Assembly: GCF_009496155.1 (NCBI RefSeq)
Contig: NZ_WIJP01000011.1
Location: 19,934-83,933 of the forward strand
Reading direction: 5' to 3'
Length of the DNA stretch: 64,000 bases
DNA from: Streptococcus mitis
GTDB taxonomy: Bacteria > Bacillota > Bacilli > Lactobacillales > Streptococcaceae
Shown: positions 38,101 to 47,300 of the stretch, in pieces
How the letters are laid out: each line of letters starts with the position of its first letter
Position numbering within the stretch: the stretch's first letter is position 1
Translations under genes and position numbers: made by a program
Notes under the pieces: generated by a model
Seen by the model: the letters and a program-made list of their open reading frames with translations, nothing else
Databases searched by the model: none
What the model was told of the DNA's origin: nothing

Positions 38101-38444
38101 TCCACTTTAGGCTCTTCAACCTTTTCTACAGTTGCCTTAACAGCTTCAGATTTAGCTGGAGTCACCTCTACTGGATGAACAACAGTTGGAGCTGCGTAGG
38201 TAGTTTCTTTCTTAGCTGTAGAAACTTCTGCTGGTTTAGTAGTTTCTGCTATCTTATCAACAGAAACACTGTTAGTAACTTCTGCATAATGTTCATTTGC
38301 TTGTACTGTTTGTGCCTTGGCTCCTGCTCCTAGGACTAAGGCTGTCCCGAGCAAGACACTAGCCGCACCAAAGTGATACTTACGAATGGAGAAACGTTGT
38401 TGCATTTTATACCAATCAAATGATTTTCTCTGTGCCTGTTTCAT
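33675..38444 (-). CDS. 5' part of the collagen-like adhesin (signal peptide, N-domain, collagen repeats)
   Basis: 1589 residues as read; the last 20 are out of frame. FSIRKYHFGAASVLLG signal at about 19-45; Lys/Glu/Ala-rich region to about 240; a beta-rich adhesin-like domain at about 280-500 (SRAGRSYSFRGYGNARGGHS region); a G5-like segment near 540; then two blocks of 18-residue collagen repeats GEKGDRGERGLTGAQGAK (about five copies near 36370-36660 and three near 35945-36120) separated by repeated VTPTVTVKDNKDDGTHTI domains; then the first three 153-residue repeats. If translated, it would be secreted and not wall-attached. Weak GAGG ribosome site, very AT-rich upstream. Confidence 0.8.
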   Translation of the reverse strand: MKQAQRKSFDWYKMQQRFSIRKYHFGAASVLLGTALVLGAGAKAQTVQANEHYAEVTNSVSVDKIAETTKPAEVSTAKKETTYAAPTVVHPVEVTPAKSEAVKATVEKVEEPKVEKEEVSHQSAIDKSKLLTALSRAKKLEAKLYTEASAANLKASIQAGQSLLGKADATEAELSAAESSIQSSVIGLELRSNSDKGTVSEIPVAKKADAVEAKEEAKPAATTTDRSVLDSAVLPTSRAAIVEAFSAPKTTNEILKPGLSLSDARQNPAIRKEDLEKGHSGFRAASNPANPIVSGSGNTVAFADISQAGRSYSFRGYGNARGGHSIHYDVTTVRQGNRLNFTIQYSGPGEFVNNNFILDKGDGFGNPSNATIITPRLREQSKPISQGANFVSHSGYTMTSATETSMQQTIRFSLPINNPNGDLSVRLKPVTFNVDQGGGGAATSNDPYSNSNYYYRANPLYLDANPNGGSSNKSVTEDIDFQTVYLPTSKLPEGQTRLVREGEKGQRQITYKVHRFGNETILGLPISNSVTKEAKPRILQIGVAKELIDTVKPRVDQNKVGDTNNLTFYLDNDGNGVYTEGVDELVQKIAIKDGAQGTKGEKGDRGERGLTGAQGAKGEKGDRGERGLTGAQGTKGEKGDRGERGLTGAQGAKGEKGDRGERGLTGAQGAKGEKGDRGEHGLTGAQGQAGRDGVTPTVTVKDNKDDGTHTITINDGRGNVTSTVVRDGFDGASPLVATQRNEADKTTTVIFYYDQNDNNEFDAGDTKLKEVVITDGAKGEKGDRGERGLTGAQGAKGEKGDRGERGLTGAQGAKGEKGDQGERGLTGAQGQAGRDGVTPTVTVKDNKDDGTHTIIINDGRGNVTNTIVRDGLDGESPLVATQRNEADKTTTVIFYYDKNGNNELDASDKKLKEVVIADGVKGERGDRGETGAAGRDGKTPKITTARGADGRSTDITFTIPGEEPVTVNVKDGKDGRTPTIDLNALAEAAVRLNNQRSGRVRRALADAPSTAPQPVEGTRITAYYDNNGNGKYDPGVDELIGTSDILNGTNGRNGADGASGTDGRNGAELLSGPKAPTANDGKDGDTYIDATTGDVYKKEGRNWNQIGNIRGPQGLPGPKGDKGENGRDGFTPEVTVIDNHDGTHTITITQPEGRPALTTTVKNGENGQTPKVKAERDEAKKQTTLTFYIDKDGDGNYTEGTDTLVQTSIVKDGQDGAAGQAGRDGKEVLNGKVDPTPRDGKDGDSFVNTATGDVFVKKNNTWEQAGNIKGPKGDKGENGRDGFTPEVTVTDNHDGTHTITITQPEGRPAVTTIVKNGVDGQTPKVKAVRDEAKKQTTLTFYIDKDGDGNYTEGTDTLVQTSIVKDGQDGAAGQAGRDGKEVLNGTVDPTPRDGKDGDSFVNTVTGDVFVKKNNAWEPAGNIKGPKGDKGENGRDGFTPEVTVTDNHDGTHTITITQPEGRPALTTTVKNGENGQTPKVKAERDEAKKQTTLTFYIDKDGDGNYTEGTDTLVQTSIVKDGQDGAAGQAGRDGKEVLNGKVDPQPRDGKDGDSFVNTATGDVFVKKNNTWETSKVLKVTRGKTVVMASHQK

Positions 38445-38815
38445 ATTCTTTACCTCAATATAATTTTATACTATACAATTTACATCTATTTTTTATATAA
38501 TTCAATATAATTTTACAAATTAATATATAGTATTTTTTCCCTCAAGATTCATTTAAATTGTTCTAATCAAAGTGAATTTACTGACAAAAAAATGATTCTC
38601 ATATTTTGGTACAAATGGTACAGAAAAATAATATAGAGGTAAAAATGTAATCGCAAAATCAATACAAGTATTCCATTAACATTTAATTGCCCTCCTATAT
38701 TCGATTCATAAATATTGTTTTAAGATCAAATCGGATTATTATCCACCTTAACAATATTAATATTAGCATTTTTATTATAGACTATGATATAATGAGCTTA
38801 GGAGGATAGAACCCT
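38445..38815. other. Divergent control region between adhesin and Mga-like regulator
   Basis: 371 bases, very AT-rich. It holds the regulator's extended -10 at 38783-38793 and a direct repeat TGGTACA-aa-TGGTACA at 38607-38622 that could bind the regulator. No confident adhesin promoter can be picked: several weak TTGTAA or TTGAAT hexamers lie in the AT-rich 80 bases before its ATG. No gene seen. Confidence 0.5.
38783..38793 (+). promoter_or_regulatory. Extended -10 promoter of the Mga-like regulator
   Basis: TATGATATAAT matches TRTGnTATAAT exactly. It ends 22 bases before the ATG, and GGAGG (38801-38805) sits almost at the predicted transcription start. Confidence 0.7.
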
Positions 38816-40300
38816 ATGAGATCTCTATTATCTACAAAAGAACAACGACAATTGCGACTACTTGAAATACTCATTCAGAAACGAGATTGGATACGTCTAA
38901 ACGAGTTAGCACAAACTTTAGAATGCACCGAGCGTATCCTGAAAAATGACTTAAACGAACTACGAACAGCATTCCCAACCTTCAAAATTCAATCTTCTAT
39001 CAATGGCATTATGCTAAATCTAGATACAGCAGCAAGTATAGAAGATATATATATTTATTTCCTCAGTCATTCCCAATCTTTTCAGTTATTAGAATATATG
39101 TTTTTTAACGAAGGATTGCCTATTTACCGAACTGTAGAAAAACTGCATTCTAGTAATGCCAATCTTTATCGCTTAGGAAATCGAATCACCACCATTCTCT
39201 CGAAACAATTCCAAATTGAACTGTCTTTTACTCCAACATCCCTGAATGGAAATGAAATCGATATTCGCTATTTTTATGCCCAATACTTTTCAGAGCGGTA
39301 CTATTTTCTAGACTGGCCTTTCCCAGATATTTCTGAAGAAGTCATAACAGAGTTCGCTGACTACTTCTATAAATCCACAAATTACCCAATGCGATTTGCA
39401 ATCTATAGAATGTATAAGCTGATGCTCGCAATTAGTATTCATCGAGTAAAAAATGGACATTTCATTGATTTACCGAATCATTTTTACCAAGACTACTATC
39501 CTGTTTTAATGAATTTACCAGATTTTGAGGACAAGCTTGCATACTTCTCTCAACAATTTGGACTGGAAATGACTCCAGATATTGTGGCCCAAATTTTCAT
39601 TTCCTTTCTTCAAAATGATATTTTTCTAGATCCACAGCAATTCTTTGATTCTCTAAATAAAAATGATGAATCTCGCTATTCTTATCAGTTATTAAGCCAA
39701 ATTTTGGAACGATTATCTAAAGCATTTAATATTAAATTTGCTAATCATGATGAACTTATTTGGCACCTGCACAATACAGCTTATTTTGAAAGACAGGAAA
39801 CCTTTTCAACACCACTCTTATTTGAGCAAAAGGGAATGACACTAGAAAAGTTCAAAGTCTATTTCCCAGACTTTATGGAAAGTGCAAGACAAGAACTGAC
39901 TCAATATCGGCAAGCAATCGAGCAACATGATTATCCTGAACAATTAGAGCACTTGATTTACACCCTCTTCACCCATGCAGAAAATATCACTACTCAATTA
40001 TTAGCCAATAGACCACCTATCAAGGTTTTGATTATCAGTAACTTTGACCATGCCCTATCCCTCACCTTGATGGATATGCTTTCCTATTACTGTAATAATC
40101 GCTTTACCTTCGATATTTGGGACCAATTGGAAACAAGTCCTGAGATTTTAAATCAGACAGATTATGACATCATCGTGTCTAATTTCTATATTCCAGGAAT
40201 TACCAAGAAATTTATTTGTCGAAATCATCTGTCAATCATGGATTTGGTCAATTATCTTAATACTTTATCAAATGAGATTCATATATCCAATACTTTATAA
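38816..40300 (+). CDS. Mga-family virulence regulator (DNA-binding with PTS-regulatory-like domains)
   Basis: 494 residues. N-terminal helix-turn-helix pair at about 10-110 (WIRLNELAQTLECTERILKNDLNELR resembles HTH_Mga), a central PRD-like helical region (about 170-390) and a C-terminal EIIB-like domain (PPIKVLIISNFDHALSLTLMDML, about 400-490). Mga proteins activate surface-protein genes and may be phosphorylated by the PTS according to sugar supply. Divergent position next to the collagen-like adhesin makes that gene the likely target, as for the regulator next to pclA in pneumococcus. Not equated with any named Mga, as the family has several paralogues. Confidence 0.82.
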   Translation: MRSLLSTKEQRQLRLLEILIQKRDWIRLNELAQTLECTERILKNDLNELRTAFPTFKIQSSINGIMLNLDTAASIEDIYIYFLSHSQSFQLLEYMFFNEGLPIYRTVEKLHSSNANLYRLGNRITTILSKQFQIELSFTPTSLNGNEIDIRYFYAQYFSERYYFLDWPFPDISEEVITEFADYFYKSTNYPMRFAIYRMYKLMLAISIHRVKNGHFIDLPNHFYQDYYPVLMNLPDFEDKLAYFSQQFGLEMTPDIVAQIFISFLQNDIFLDPQQFFDSLNKNDESRYSYQLLSQILERLSKAFNIKFANHDELIWHLHNTAYFERQETFSTPLLFEQKGMTLEKFKVYFPDFMESARQELTQYRQAIEQHDYPEQLEHLIYTLFTHAENITTQLLANRPPIKVLIISNFDHALSLTLMDMLSYYCNNRFTFDIWDQLETSPEILNQTDYDIIVSNFYIPGITKKFICRNHLSIMDLVNYLNTLSNEIHISNTL

Positions 40301-40306
40301 GCTAGA

Positions 40307-40336
40307 AAAAAGTCAGCATGATTCTGCTGACTTTTT
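40307..40336. terminator. Bidirectional terminator between the regulator and yaaA
   Basis: AAAAAGTCAGCA/TGCTGACTTTTT perfect 12-bp stem with 6-base loop, serving both convergent genes. Confidence 0.9.
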
Positions 40337-40350
40337 CTCTTATCTGATTT

Positions 40351-41079
40351 CTATACTTCCTTTACAAAAACCAATTCCTGTTTCTGTGACAAATCTTCTC
40401 GGTAGTTAAATCCTGGAAAGCTTAAGCGACGAGCTTCCTCCACCGTCTGTACTTGATTTTCGATCAGGGCTGTCAGGAAGGCACCACGCGCTTTCTTGGA
40501 GATAGTTGAGTGAATCTTCAGCTGACCACCCTTGTCCTCCATGAATTTGAAGGTCACCATCTTTTCTCTGATTTCCTTAGAAAATACAGTCTCAAACTCT
40601 GACGACAAGAGGGAGAAAATTAGGTCTTCACCATTCATAGCCTCATCGTAGGCTACCTTCCAATGACTCTTCAAAGTCTTACCAGCGACCTTTAATTTCA
40701 TCAAAAAGTCCAAACGGTGAGGTGCCATAGGTGACAAGGCTGGAACAACTCCGTACAAAGCCGAAGTAATAAAGACATGATTTTCAAGATAGGCTTGCTC
40801 TACCTCGGTCAATTTGTCTCGCTTGATGTGGCGGTACATAAGCCCATCAAATAGATTCAAGGCTGGGTAGTGTTGAGCAGTTTGCCTTTTCAAAGCTTGG
40901 ATATGTTGAAATTCTTCCGCCGCCTTTTCAGCTGATACCTTGTAAAAACTCTCCAATTGACTAGCAGAATAGAGGGCCAAGGCATCCAGCACGGCCTGAC
41001 TTTCTGGTTTTAAAGGAGCAGCTTCGATACTCGGCAAGTCTGTGTTCATTTCTTTTGCTGTTGGGATTAAAATTTTCAT
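40351..41079 (-). CDS. yaaA: Peroxide stress protein YaaA (UPF0246/DUF328)
   Basis: 242 residues. YaaA limits free iron and DNA damage during hydrogen peroxide stress in E. coli; relevant for streptococci that make peroxide. Visible family features: MKILIPTAKEMN start, LFDGLMYRHI, SALYGVV, and the KFMEDKGGQLKIHSTISKKARGAF block near the C-terminus. Start at 41079 follows the family; an upstream ATG 51 bases away would run over the promoter. The -10 ends 13 bases before the ATG and no ribosome site is seen. Confidence 0.9.
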   Translation of the reverse strand: MKILIPTAKEMNTDLPSIEAAPLKPESQAVLDALALYSASQLESFYKVSAEKAAEEFQHIQALKRQTAQHYPALNLFDGLMYRHIKRDKLTEVEQAYLENHVFITSALYGVVPALSPMAPHRLDFLMKLKVAGKTLKSHWKVAYDEAMNGEDLIFSLLSSEFETVFSKEIREKMVTFKFMEDKGGQLKIHSTISKKARGAFLTALIENQVQTVEEARRLSFPGFNYREDLSQKQELVFVKEV

Positions 41080-41092
41080 ATTACATATTAAT

Positions 41093-41121
41093 AGTGTAGC
41101 ATATTTTTCAGCCACTACCAA
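41093..41121 (-). promoter_or_regulatory. Promoter of yaaA with very short leader
   Basis: TTGGTA (41116-41121), 17-base spacer, TACACT (41093-41098), the latter preceded by TATGC as in extended -10 promoters. Predicted leader about 7 bases. Confidence 0.6.
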
Positions 41122-41165
41122 GAAATTCATCTGAAAAGAGACTGGGGAAAAGTCTTAAACCTCAG

Positions 41166-41209
41166 AAAAAACGCATAATATCAGGTGTTGAAAACCTTAA
41201 TACGATGCG
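41166..41209 (-). terminator. Terminator of the beta-galactosidase gene
   Basis: Imperfect hairpin: CGCAT..ATCAGGT pairs with ACCT.AAT..ATGCG (about 15-base arms), T6 on the minus strand. It lies about 130 bases after the stop; the space between holds no gene. Confidence 0.65.
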
Positions 41210-41341
41210 CTTTATCATGCAAGGATCTACTATATTTCTCCTCAAATTGAGGTTCTATATCATAGTAGCTCTCCTCATCCACCGATTCAATTTTTAATCC
41301 TCGATCAATTTATAAAAATCAGAATGCTTTAGAGATAAAGT

Positions 41342-44300
41342 CTAATCTTCTTTACGTTTTGTAGCCAATAGTGCTGCTGACAAGGCCAAGCTAACACCTG
41401 CTAAGAAGATTGCTATACCAGATTCTCTCTCACCAGTTTCTGGCAAGCTATTTTGATCTTCTTTGACTGCTGAAGCCTTTCTTTCTGCAGTCTGGTTATT
41501 AGCTATGTTCTGTACTGGATTCTCTGTTTTCTCACGAACTGGTACTTCCTGATTTCCTACTGTTACTGGATCACCTTTATCCTCTGGAAGTTTACTATCT
41601 TGAGACACTCCTGTATTTACCCCGTCTTTAAAGTCAGGCTTCTCAGCGATTGGTGCTACCTGATTATCTACAGTTGATTGTTTCCCTGTGTATTCTGAAA
41701 TGTCGTTAACTGCTCCTTCAACAAAGTTAGTACCTCCCTTGAATTCAGGGACTTCATTGACTAGCGCAGGCTCCTCGCCCTTGCTATTTGAAATAGATGC
41801 TTTCACTCCTACCTCGATAATGCGGTCTTGAGCCTTTCTTTGTTCAGTATGAACAATAGTTCTAGTAGTTCCCACAACTTGAATATAGTCAACTTTTTCT
41901 CCATCTTGTCCTTCAGAAACAACACGACGTTGGCCTTGAGCAAGTTCAGGATTTTCACGAATAACTTCTTTAAATGGAAGCGGAGTCTTTTCAATTTCCA
42001 AGCTTAGAGTTTCTGCTACTAAGTTCTTAACGCCTTCTGTTGGTGTTGTTTGGAAGACTGACTTAAAGTATAAACGATACTCTTTCATAAGATTTCCATC
42101 TTTAGAAACAAGACGAACGAGTGTTGGAAGATTGGTATTTCCTGGATCCACAACTGTAACTACTCCATGTCCACTAGTTGTTGCAGTGACTTTTGGTTTT
42201 GAACCCATTGTTGTTAGAGTATAATCTGTCACATTTGGATCAAAGTTTTCCAATGCTTTTCCAGCAACTGAAATAGTCACTGAAGGAGTTTCTTCATCTC
42301 TTACTTTAGCAGGAGAGTAAGCACTAAACTCTACTACTGCTAGACCATTAGTTGTAGATTTACGAGTCAAACGTGCTCGAATAGCTGTTGTCTGAATCGG
42401 ATCAAATGTAAATTCAATCGACTTACCAGCCACGATTTCTCCAGAAGCTTTGTAAGGAATTGGTGCCCAATTTTCTGCCTTGTTGAATGGATGGTCGGCA
42501 TTTTCTTCATAACGAGAAATCGTACTTGGTTCTGTAAAGGCAGGACCAATATATCTTTCTAGAACCATTTTCTCTGGGGCATCTGTTCCACTATCTTTAA
42601 AGAATTGAATGGCTACTTTTCCAATAGATTGGGAGGCAATTTTGCCGCCCTTCTTAAAGAGTAGTCCGACAGAAGTTTCTTGATTTTTCGGAGTCCGAGA
42701 CCAGTTTGTCCAACGTCCGTCCTCAATGTATTTTCCATCATTGATGTAGAAAATTCTATCATGTGAATTTACTTGTACATCATTCGTTGTCGAAGCAAAG
42801 GCTTTAGAATCCGTTTCATTGTTGCTTGGATTTTCTGACAGAACTTGGTTACCTTTAGCTACAACTGTTACTTGCATTTTGGTGCTTAAATCTGTACCTA
42901 TTACATGACCAGTTACTTCAAAACTTCCCTCCTGTTCTGTCGCATGTTCAGGAATGGCATCCCATTGAACTGCAAGGTTAGCCTTAACCCAGCCAGCTTG
43001 TGAAGGATAATAGACTGTCACTTCAGCAGGCAATTGAAGTTGATCACCAACATTCAAGATTTTAGCACCATTTTCTGCAGCAAGAGGTTGACTAGTTTCT
43101 CTCTCATCATTACGGAAGATTCGATATTCTTTCAATACCGTACCATCTTCTGCTTTCAAGATGAAACGCGTTGCGCCTTTTGGACTTGTTGCAGGCACAA
43201 CTGTTACCAAACCATTATTGCTAGCTGTTGCAGTGATTTCTTTGCTAGATTGAGGAATATAGTAATCAGTCTTAGATGGATTAAAGTGTTCAAGATCCTT
43301 ACCATCTACTTGGATAGAAATCTCTGAACTTGTAGAGCTTAAGACCTTGTTTCCAAGGACAGTTAGCTCTGTCAAACCAACACCAGCTGTTCCATCTGCT
43401 TTCTTCATGCGTATACGAACAGCATAGGTTTCTACCTTATCAAATGTAAAGTGATTTGTTTGAATTGCAGATAGCTGACTTGGAGCATGTAAGTTTTCAA
43501 CTACTTTCCAATTGTCAGGATTATTAAATGGATGATTGCTATCTCGTTGAGCATTATTGACATCATTTGGAAGATCTGGAACTTCCTGACCTACATAGTA
43601 TTCGATAACGTATTCTTTTGGAAGACCAATTGTTCTATCGCTATAAAAATCAACCGACAAATTGTTGACAAAACGTTTCGTCAAGTCTCCTGAATTACCA
43701 AACAAGATAGAAGCCCAGTCATTATCAGTATTTGTTCTCCAAGTAGTCCATCTATTTTTAGCGCCTGTTGTCGTTCTTGACACAGTCAGGTCGTTCAAGG
43801 CATTAGCTGAATCATCTCCTCCTGTATTTGATACAATGGCAGCTGGCAATTGGGAGCCTGTCCATTGTTTAGAGATATTATTTCCAGCAACAACTTGACT
43901 AGACACTCGAACATGAGCTTTAGTGGTAAGATTACTATCAACTAAACGACCATTGATTTCATGGACTCCTTCAGTTTGACTAAAGTTGGTTGGAACCTGA
44001 TCCCAAACCACATCTTTGTAGATAGTTGTTCCATTAGAATGGTAAGCACGAACATTAGCTGGCAATTGAACCGACTCACCCTTAGGTACTGTAAGGCTGA
44101 TTTCCTCTGCAACTTGCAAGCCTTCAACCGTCACCGTTGCTTGAGCCTCAATATCTGTACCTTCTACATGTCCTTTAATGGTAAAGCTATGATAGTGCCC
44201 CAATTCTTTTTCAGCTACTTTGTCCCAAGTTACAGCTACCTTACGAGGCAAACCCTTATCAAATTCTGCTCCAACTTGACTAGGTAAATTAGGTTGCTGA

Positions 44301-47300
44301 TTGATATCGGTAGAGATAGAAACTGGACGAAGTTTGACAATTTTCTTCTCTACTTTATTTTCTTTAATCACCAATTCAGTTGCGACAGATTGCGTTCTTT
44401 CTGTTTGATTGTCAATACGAGGAGTTAGAGTAACACGACCCTTAGTATAGAGTAACAAGTTCTGTCCATTTACCTCAAGATGACCACCATCAGCTGACTT
44501 GGCTTCTAAGTGGACATCTGACGCTGAAAATTCCGTCTGTGAACCGTCCTCATAATGCCCAATTACATGATAAGGGAGAACTTGGTCTTCTGTTGCCTTC
44601 TCTTTTCCTTCAACGTTTACTTCCAAGCGGGTCAAGGCAGGTGCTTCCTTCACGAATTGAATCAAGTAAGTTTGAACTAAATCGCCCTTTTGGTCACTCA
44701 AGAAGACAGAAGCCTGATATCCATTATCAGCAGAAGCTTGCTGAACTGTTACCTGATAGCCTGTAGTCTGTGCTCCAACACTTGGAATTGTTCCAGTGTA
44801 AGGAAGAGATACACGATAATAAGTCTTGCCAGACTCGAAGTTCTCAAGAGCTTTATCCCCAACAGTAAGTCCTGTAATGCTACTTGTTGTTTCCTTGCTG
44901 CTTGCGATAAAGGTTGCAGTCACTTCACGGTCGTCATCTACCAATTTACCAGTAGCCTCCGTACGTCCCCCTTCCTTGGTCAAAGCAGCAGGATCTTTCA
45001 AGGTCCAAGAAACAACCTCTGTATCAATTAAGCTACCATCTGTCAGAACAGCTGTGACCGTTTTATCCAAATCAGCCGCATTTGTACCAACCGGTACTGT
45101 AGCAACTTTTGGCAACCATTTATCTAAGGCAACCACTTTTACAAGTGCCTCAGCTTGGGTTTCCAAACCTTCCACTCGTCCAAATACTTTCTTTTCACCT
45201 GCACTTGTAAGTAAGTCAGACGGCACTTCCCAAGTGACAGTTTTTTCCTCAACACTGCCATCGCTATAAATAGCTGTTACTGTTTGAGGCAATTCAGGAT
45301 TTGTAGTCACGTCAGTTGTTGCTTTTACAGGAGCAAAGGCTACAAAGTGACGGTTTTCTTTCTTACCAGACACAGTTGCGACTGTTGCGCTATCAGATGT
45401 CAAGCCAGCAGAATCTGCATAAAGAGTAAATTTACCTTCTTTTTCTGTTGATTTTACAATGACAACCCCTTTACCATTGAAAGCACGTCTTTGCCATGTT
45501 CCATCTGCTTGAGCTTTGTAGCGCTCACGACTAGCTTGTTCCCCATTATCTACACCAACGATTTGTCCCTGACCATGCAGATTGAAATGAACAAGATTAT
45601 TCGCTGTTGGTACAACATTTCCGTCGCTATCAACAATTTCGTAATGGATGTAAGATAAATCTTTACCATCTGCAGTGATAACATGCTCTTCTTTAGTTAG
45701 ACGAACTCTTGCTGGTTCCCCTGCAGTTGTCACACTATCACGCGTAATTTCGTTGCCATTTTCATCTCGAGCAATCGCAGTCAGTGTGCCTGGTTGGTAT
45801 TTTACAAGCCACTCAAGATACAGTTCACTTGGTTTAGCTCCCTCATGATATGGACGTCCATCTTCTGTCCTTTTCTTAGTAAATTCCTTTTTCCCAAGCG
45901 ACTGACCGTTTAAGAATAATTCAACATTTGCTGCATTTGAGAAGGTACGAACTGGAACCTTTCCATCGACCAGCATCTTGCGATCCTTAAGGGTCTCTTC
46001 AGTCCAGTTCCAATGCGGTAAAATTCGGACAGTTGGTTTTTCTTTATCACTATACCACTCACTACGGTAAAGGTAGAAATCATTCTTGGGCAAACCAGCT
46101 GTATCGATGATACCAAAGTAAGAACTTTTTACAGGTGTATTATCTCGGTTATGCCATGGAGTTGGTTCACCGATATAGTCAATTCCTGTCCAGATAAATT
46201 GACCAGCATAACCAGCATGATTACGGTCAAAAGTCCATGACTCAGTAGCTGTTCTTCCCCATCCAACACGGTCATTACCATAGTCAGATTGTTCATAGTG
46301 ACGATTTGGACGGTTATCGTGTCCAAGGATTTGAGCAGGATTGTAATAAGAATCACGCGTTCTAGTAGCTGAAGAAGTTTCAGAACCATAGATGAGCCAG
46401 TCTGGATGAGCTCTACGAACAGCTTCATAATTGCGCTCTCCATAATTCATACCCACAGCATCCATGATTTCTGCAACTTTTAAGAAATCACCTGTTGCTG
46501 CACGACTAAATTTATTCTCACCCATGGTAACATAACGCTCGGTATCAATCGCTTTAATAACATCCTTCAAACGTTTAGCAGTTTCAATAGAACGAGGACT
46601 ACCATTTGCTTCCTCTACCTCATTTCCAAGAGACCACATCACAATAGACGGATTGTTCTTATCACGCTCTACCATTGTTCTGAGATCAAAATCAGACCAT
46701 TTCTCTCCCTTCTTAGCTTCTGGATGAGTTGCATCTTGATCAAAGAAGCGTCCATAGTCGTAAGTCTTCTTGCCACCATACCAGGTATCAAAAGCCTCCT
46801 CTTGAACCAAAAGTCCTAGACTCGCCGCAGCATCTAGCAATTGAGGACTCGCTGGGTTGTGGGTTGTACGAATGGAGTTCACTCCCATATCTTTCAGAAG
46901 TTTTAATTTACGATAAGTAGCCTTATAGTTCTCTTCTGCACCCAAAGCTCCGTTATCATGGTGAATACTTACCCCATGGAATTTCATTCTCTCACCATTG
47001 AGAGAAAATCCTTCCTTAGCTGTCCAGTTGAAATAACGGTAACCAAATGTATCTTCTGTTACATCAACTAATTGGCCTTCTTTATAGACTTTTGTTTTAA
47101 GAACATAAAGTTGAGGATGGTAACTTTTCGTTGTCCAAAGAGTTGGCTGATTGACCAAGATATTCTGATTAAAATGTGCTGTTTCATTTTCTGCCAAACT
47201 CTTAGTTGCAGAACGAACTAATTCTGAAACAGGCTTACCCTCCTTGGTGAAAATTTGTTGCTCCACAAAGACATTAGCAGCCTTTTTATCTGTATTTTTA

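Larger units (their letters stand above)
29680..38444 (-). pseudogene. pclA: Collagen-like LPXTG adhesin gene, PclA-like, broken by a 10-bp deletion
   Basis: Read as one gene, this would encode about 2924 residues: a YSIRK-type signal, a non-repetitive adhesin domain, collagen-like Gly-X-Y tracts, five 153-residue tandem repeats, ten ~37-residue repeats, and an LPETG anchor. At 33737-33739 the repeat junction lacks 10 bases that are present in the intact sibling copies (TTGCCTGCTTGTTCCCAAG is shortened to TTTCCCAAG). The frame shifts and the first product ends after 1589 residues without an anchor. The layout and the divergent regulator resemble pneumococcal pclA, an adherence and invasion factor of variable strain distribution. 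An assembly error in repeats is possible but would be an unusual size. Confidence 0.85.

Noticed and set aside
41080..41130. Upstream ATG for YaaA
   Set aside because: Family proteins start at MKILIPTAKE; the extension would be encoded by the promoter region.
41131..41341. Insertion-sequence remnant between yaaA and bgaA
   Set aside because: The segment looks vaguely familiar and is hairpin-rich, but no transposase fragment or terminal repeats can be shown; only the terminator hairpin is supported.
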